This document shows positions 6,819 to 6,853 of a stretch of 6,853 nt of DNA, one piece after another. The translations under genes and the position numbers were made by a program. The stretch's first letter is position 1; each line of letters starts with the position of its first letter. The DNA is from an uncultured Oscillospiraceae bacterium (GTDB lineage: Bacteria; Bacillota; Clostridia; Oscillospirales; Oscillospiraceae), in contig CAAEDD010000068.1 of NCBI GenBank assembly GCA_900754515.1, forward strand, positions 1-6,853, given 5' to 3'. The notes below the pieces were generated by a model. It made no database searches. It saw only the letters and a list, made by a program, of their open reading frames with translations, and was not told the DNA's origin.

Positions 6819-6843
6819 AAAGAAGGCGTTGAAAAGGTTTAAC

Positions 6844-6853
6844 AAGAAAGGAA
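6844..6853 (+). promoter_or_regulatory. Probable ribosome binding site of a gene beyond the window
   Basis: AAGAAAGGAA at the very end matches the site before gene 3. AACAGAAAGGAA at 4401-4412 and AACAAGAAAGGAA at 6841-6853 differ by one extra A. By analogy a start codon would lie about nine bases past the edge. The product cannot be known from here. Confidence 0.4.

Noticed and set aside
6779..6832. 17-codon frame over the right direct repeat
   Set aside because: There is no ribosome binding site before it, and the stretch is better explained by the repeat and hairpin structure.
6663..6853. Known riboswitch, T-box, CRISPR or self-cleaving ribozyme
   Set aside because: I find none of the conserved cores of these classes (for example no T-box AGGGUGG, no repeated spacer pattern, no hammerhead core). 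Only generic pairing is visible.

Overview
The window carries three complete genes in tandem on the + strand (127-2244, 2478-4349 and 4421-6565). All three encode the same unusual kind of protein: an N-terminal membrane anchor, an alpha/beta-hydrolase domain predicted to sit outside the cytoplasmic membrane, and a C-terminal block of about eight membrane-spanning helices. I see no mobile element, tRNA, rRNA or CRISPR array, and no credible gene on the - strand. Purine-rich Shine-Dalgarno sites before every gene, single-membrane-style anchors, frequent ATA/AGA/AGG codons and middling GC fit a Gram-positive anaerobe of the Clostridia, possibly a gut Lachnospiraceae or Oscillospirales member. That placement is inference from style, not from a marker gene.

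Layout: 1-126 is the leader of the first gene, with a fair sigma-70/A type promoter near 12-40. Gene 1 (705 aa) ends in tandem stop codons, followed by a strong 13-bp hairpin (2258-2288) and a 189-base stretch with no clear promoter. Gene 2 (623 aa) and gene 3 (714 aa) are 71 bases apart and probably co-transcribed. A GC-rich 10-bp hairpin with a short T run (6595-6618) ends the unit. The remaining 235 bases (6619-6853) hold no gene but contain a near-perfect direct repeat, a 12-bp inverted repeat and other complementary segments. The window stops on a Shine-Dalgarno-like sequence almost identical to that of gene 3, so another gene probably starts just beyond the edge.

Function: genes 1 and 3 are close paralogues (44 of 63 residues identical across the oxyanion region). 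Each keeps a full Ser-Asp-His triad (S163/D280/H354 and S158/D278/H358), an HGGG oxyanion loop and an acidic cap insert. Gene 2 is a divergent, shorter paralogue. It keeps the Ser and His, lacks most of the cap, and has Ser where the other two have the catalytic Asp. The set may be an array of surface esterases, lipases or peptidases with different substrates, or a cooperating membrane complex with one altered member. The sequence does not reveal the substrate. The points most worth checking are the hydrolase plus multi-helix fusion in triplicate, the changed active site of gene 2, and the structured non-coding region at the 3' end.
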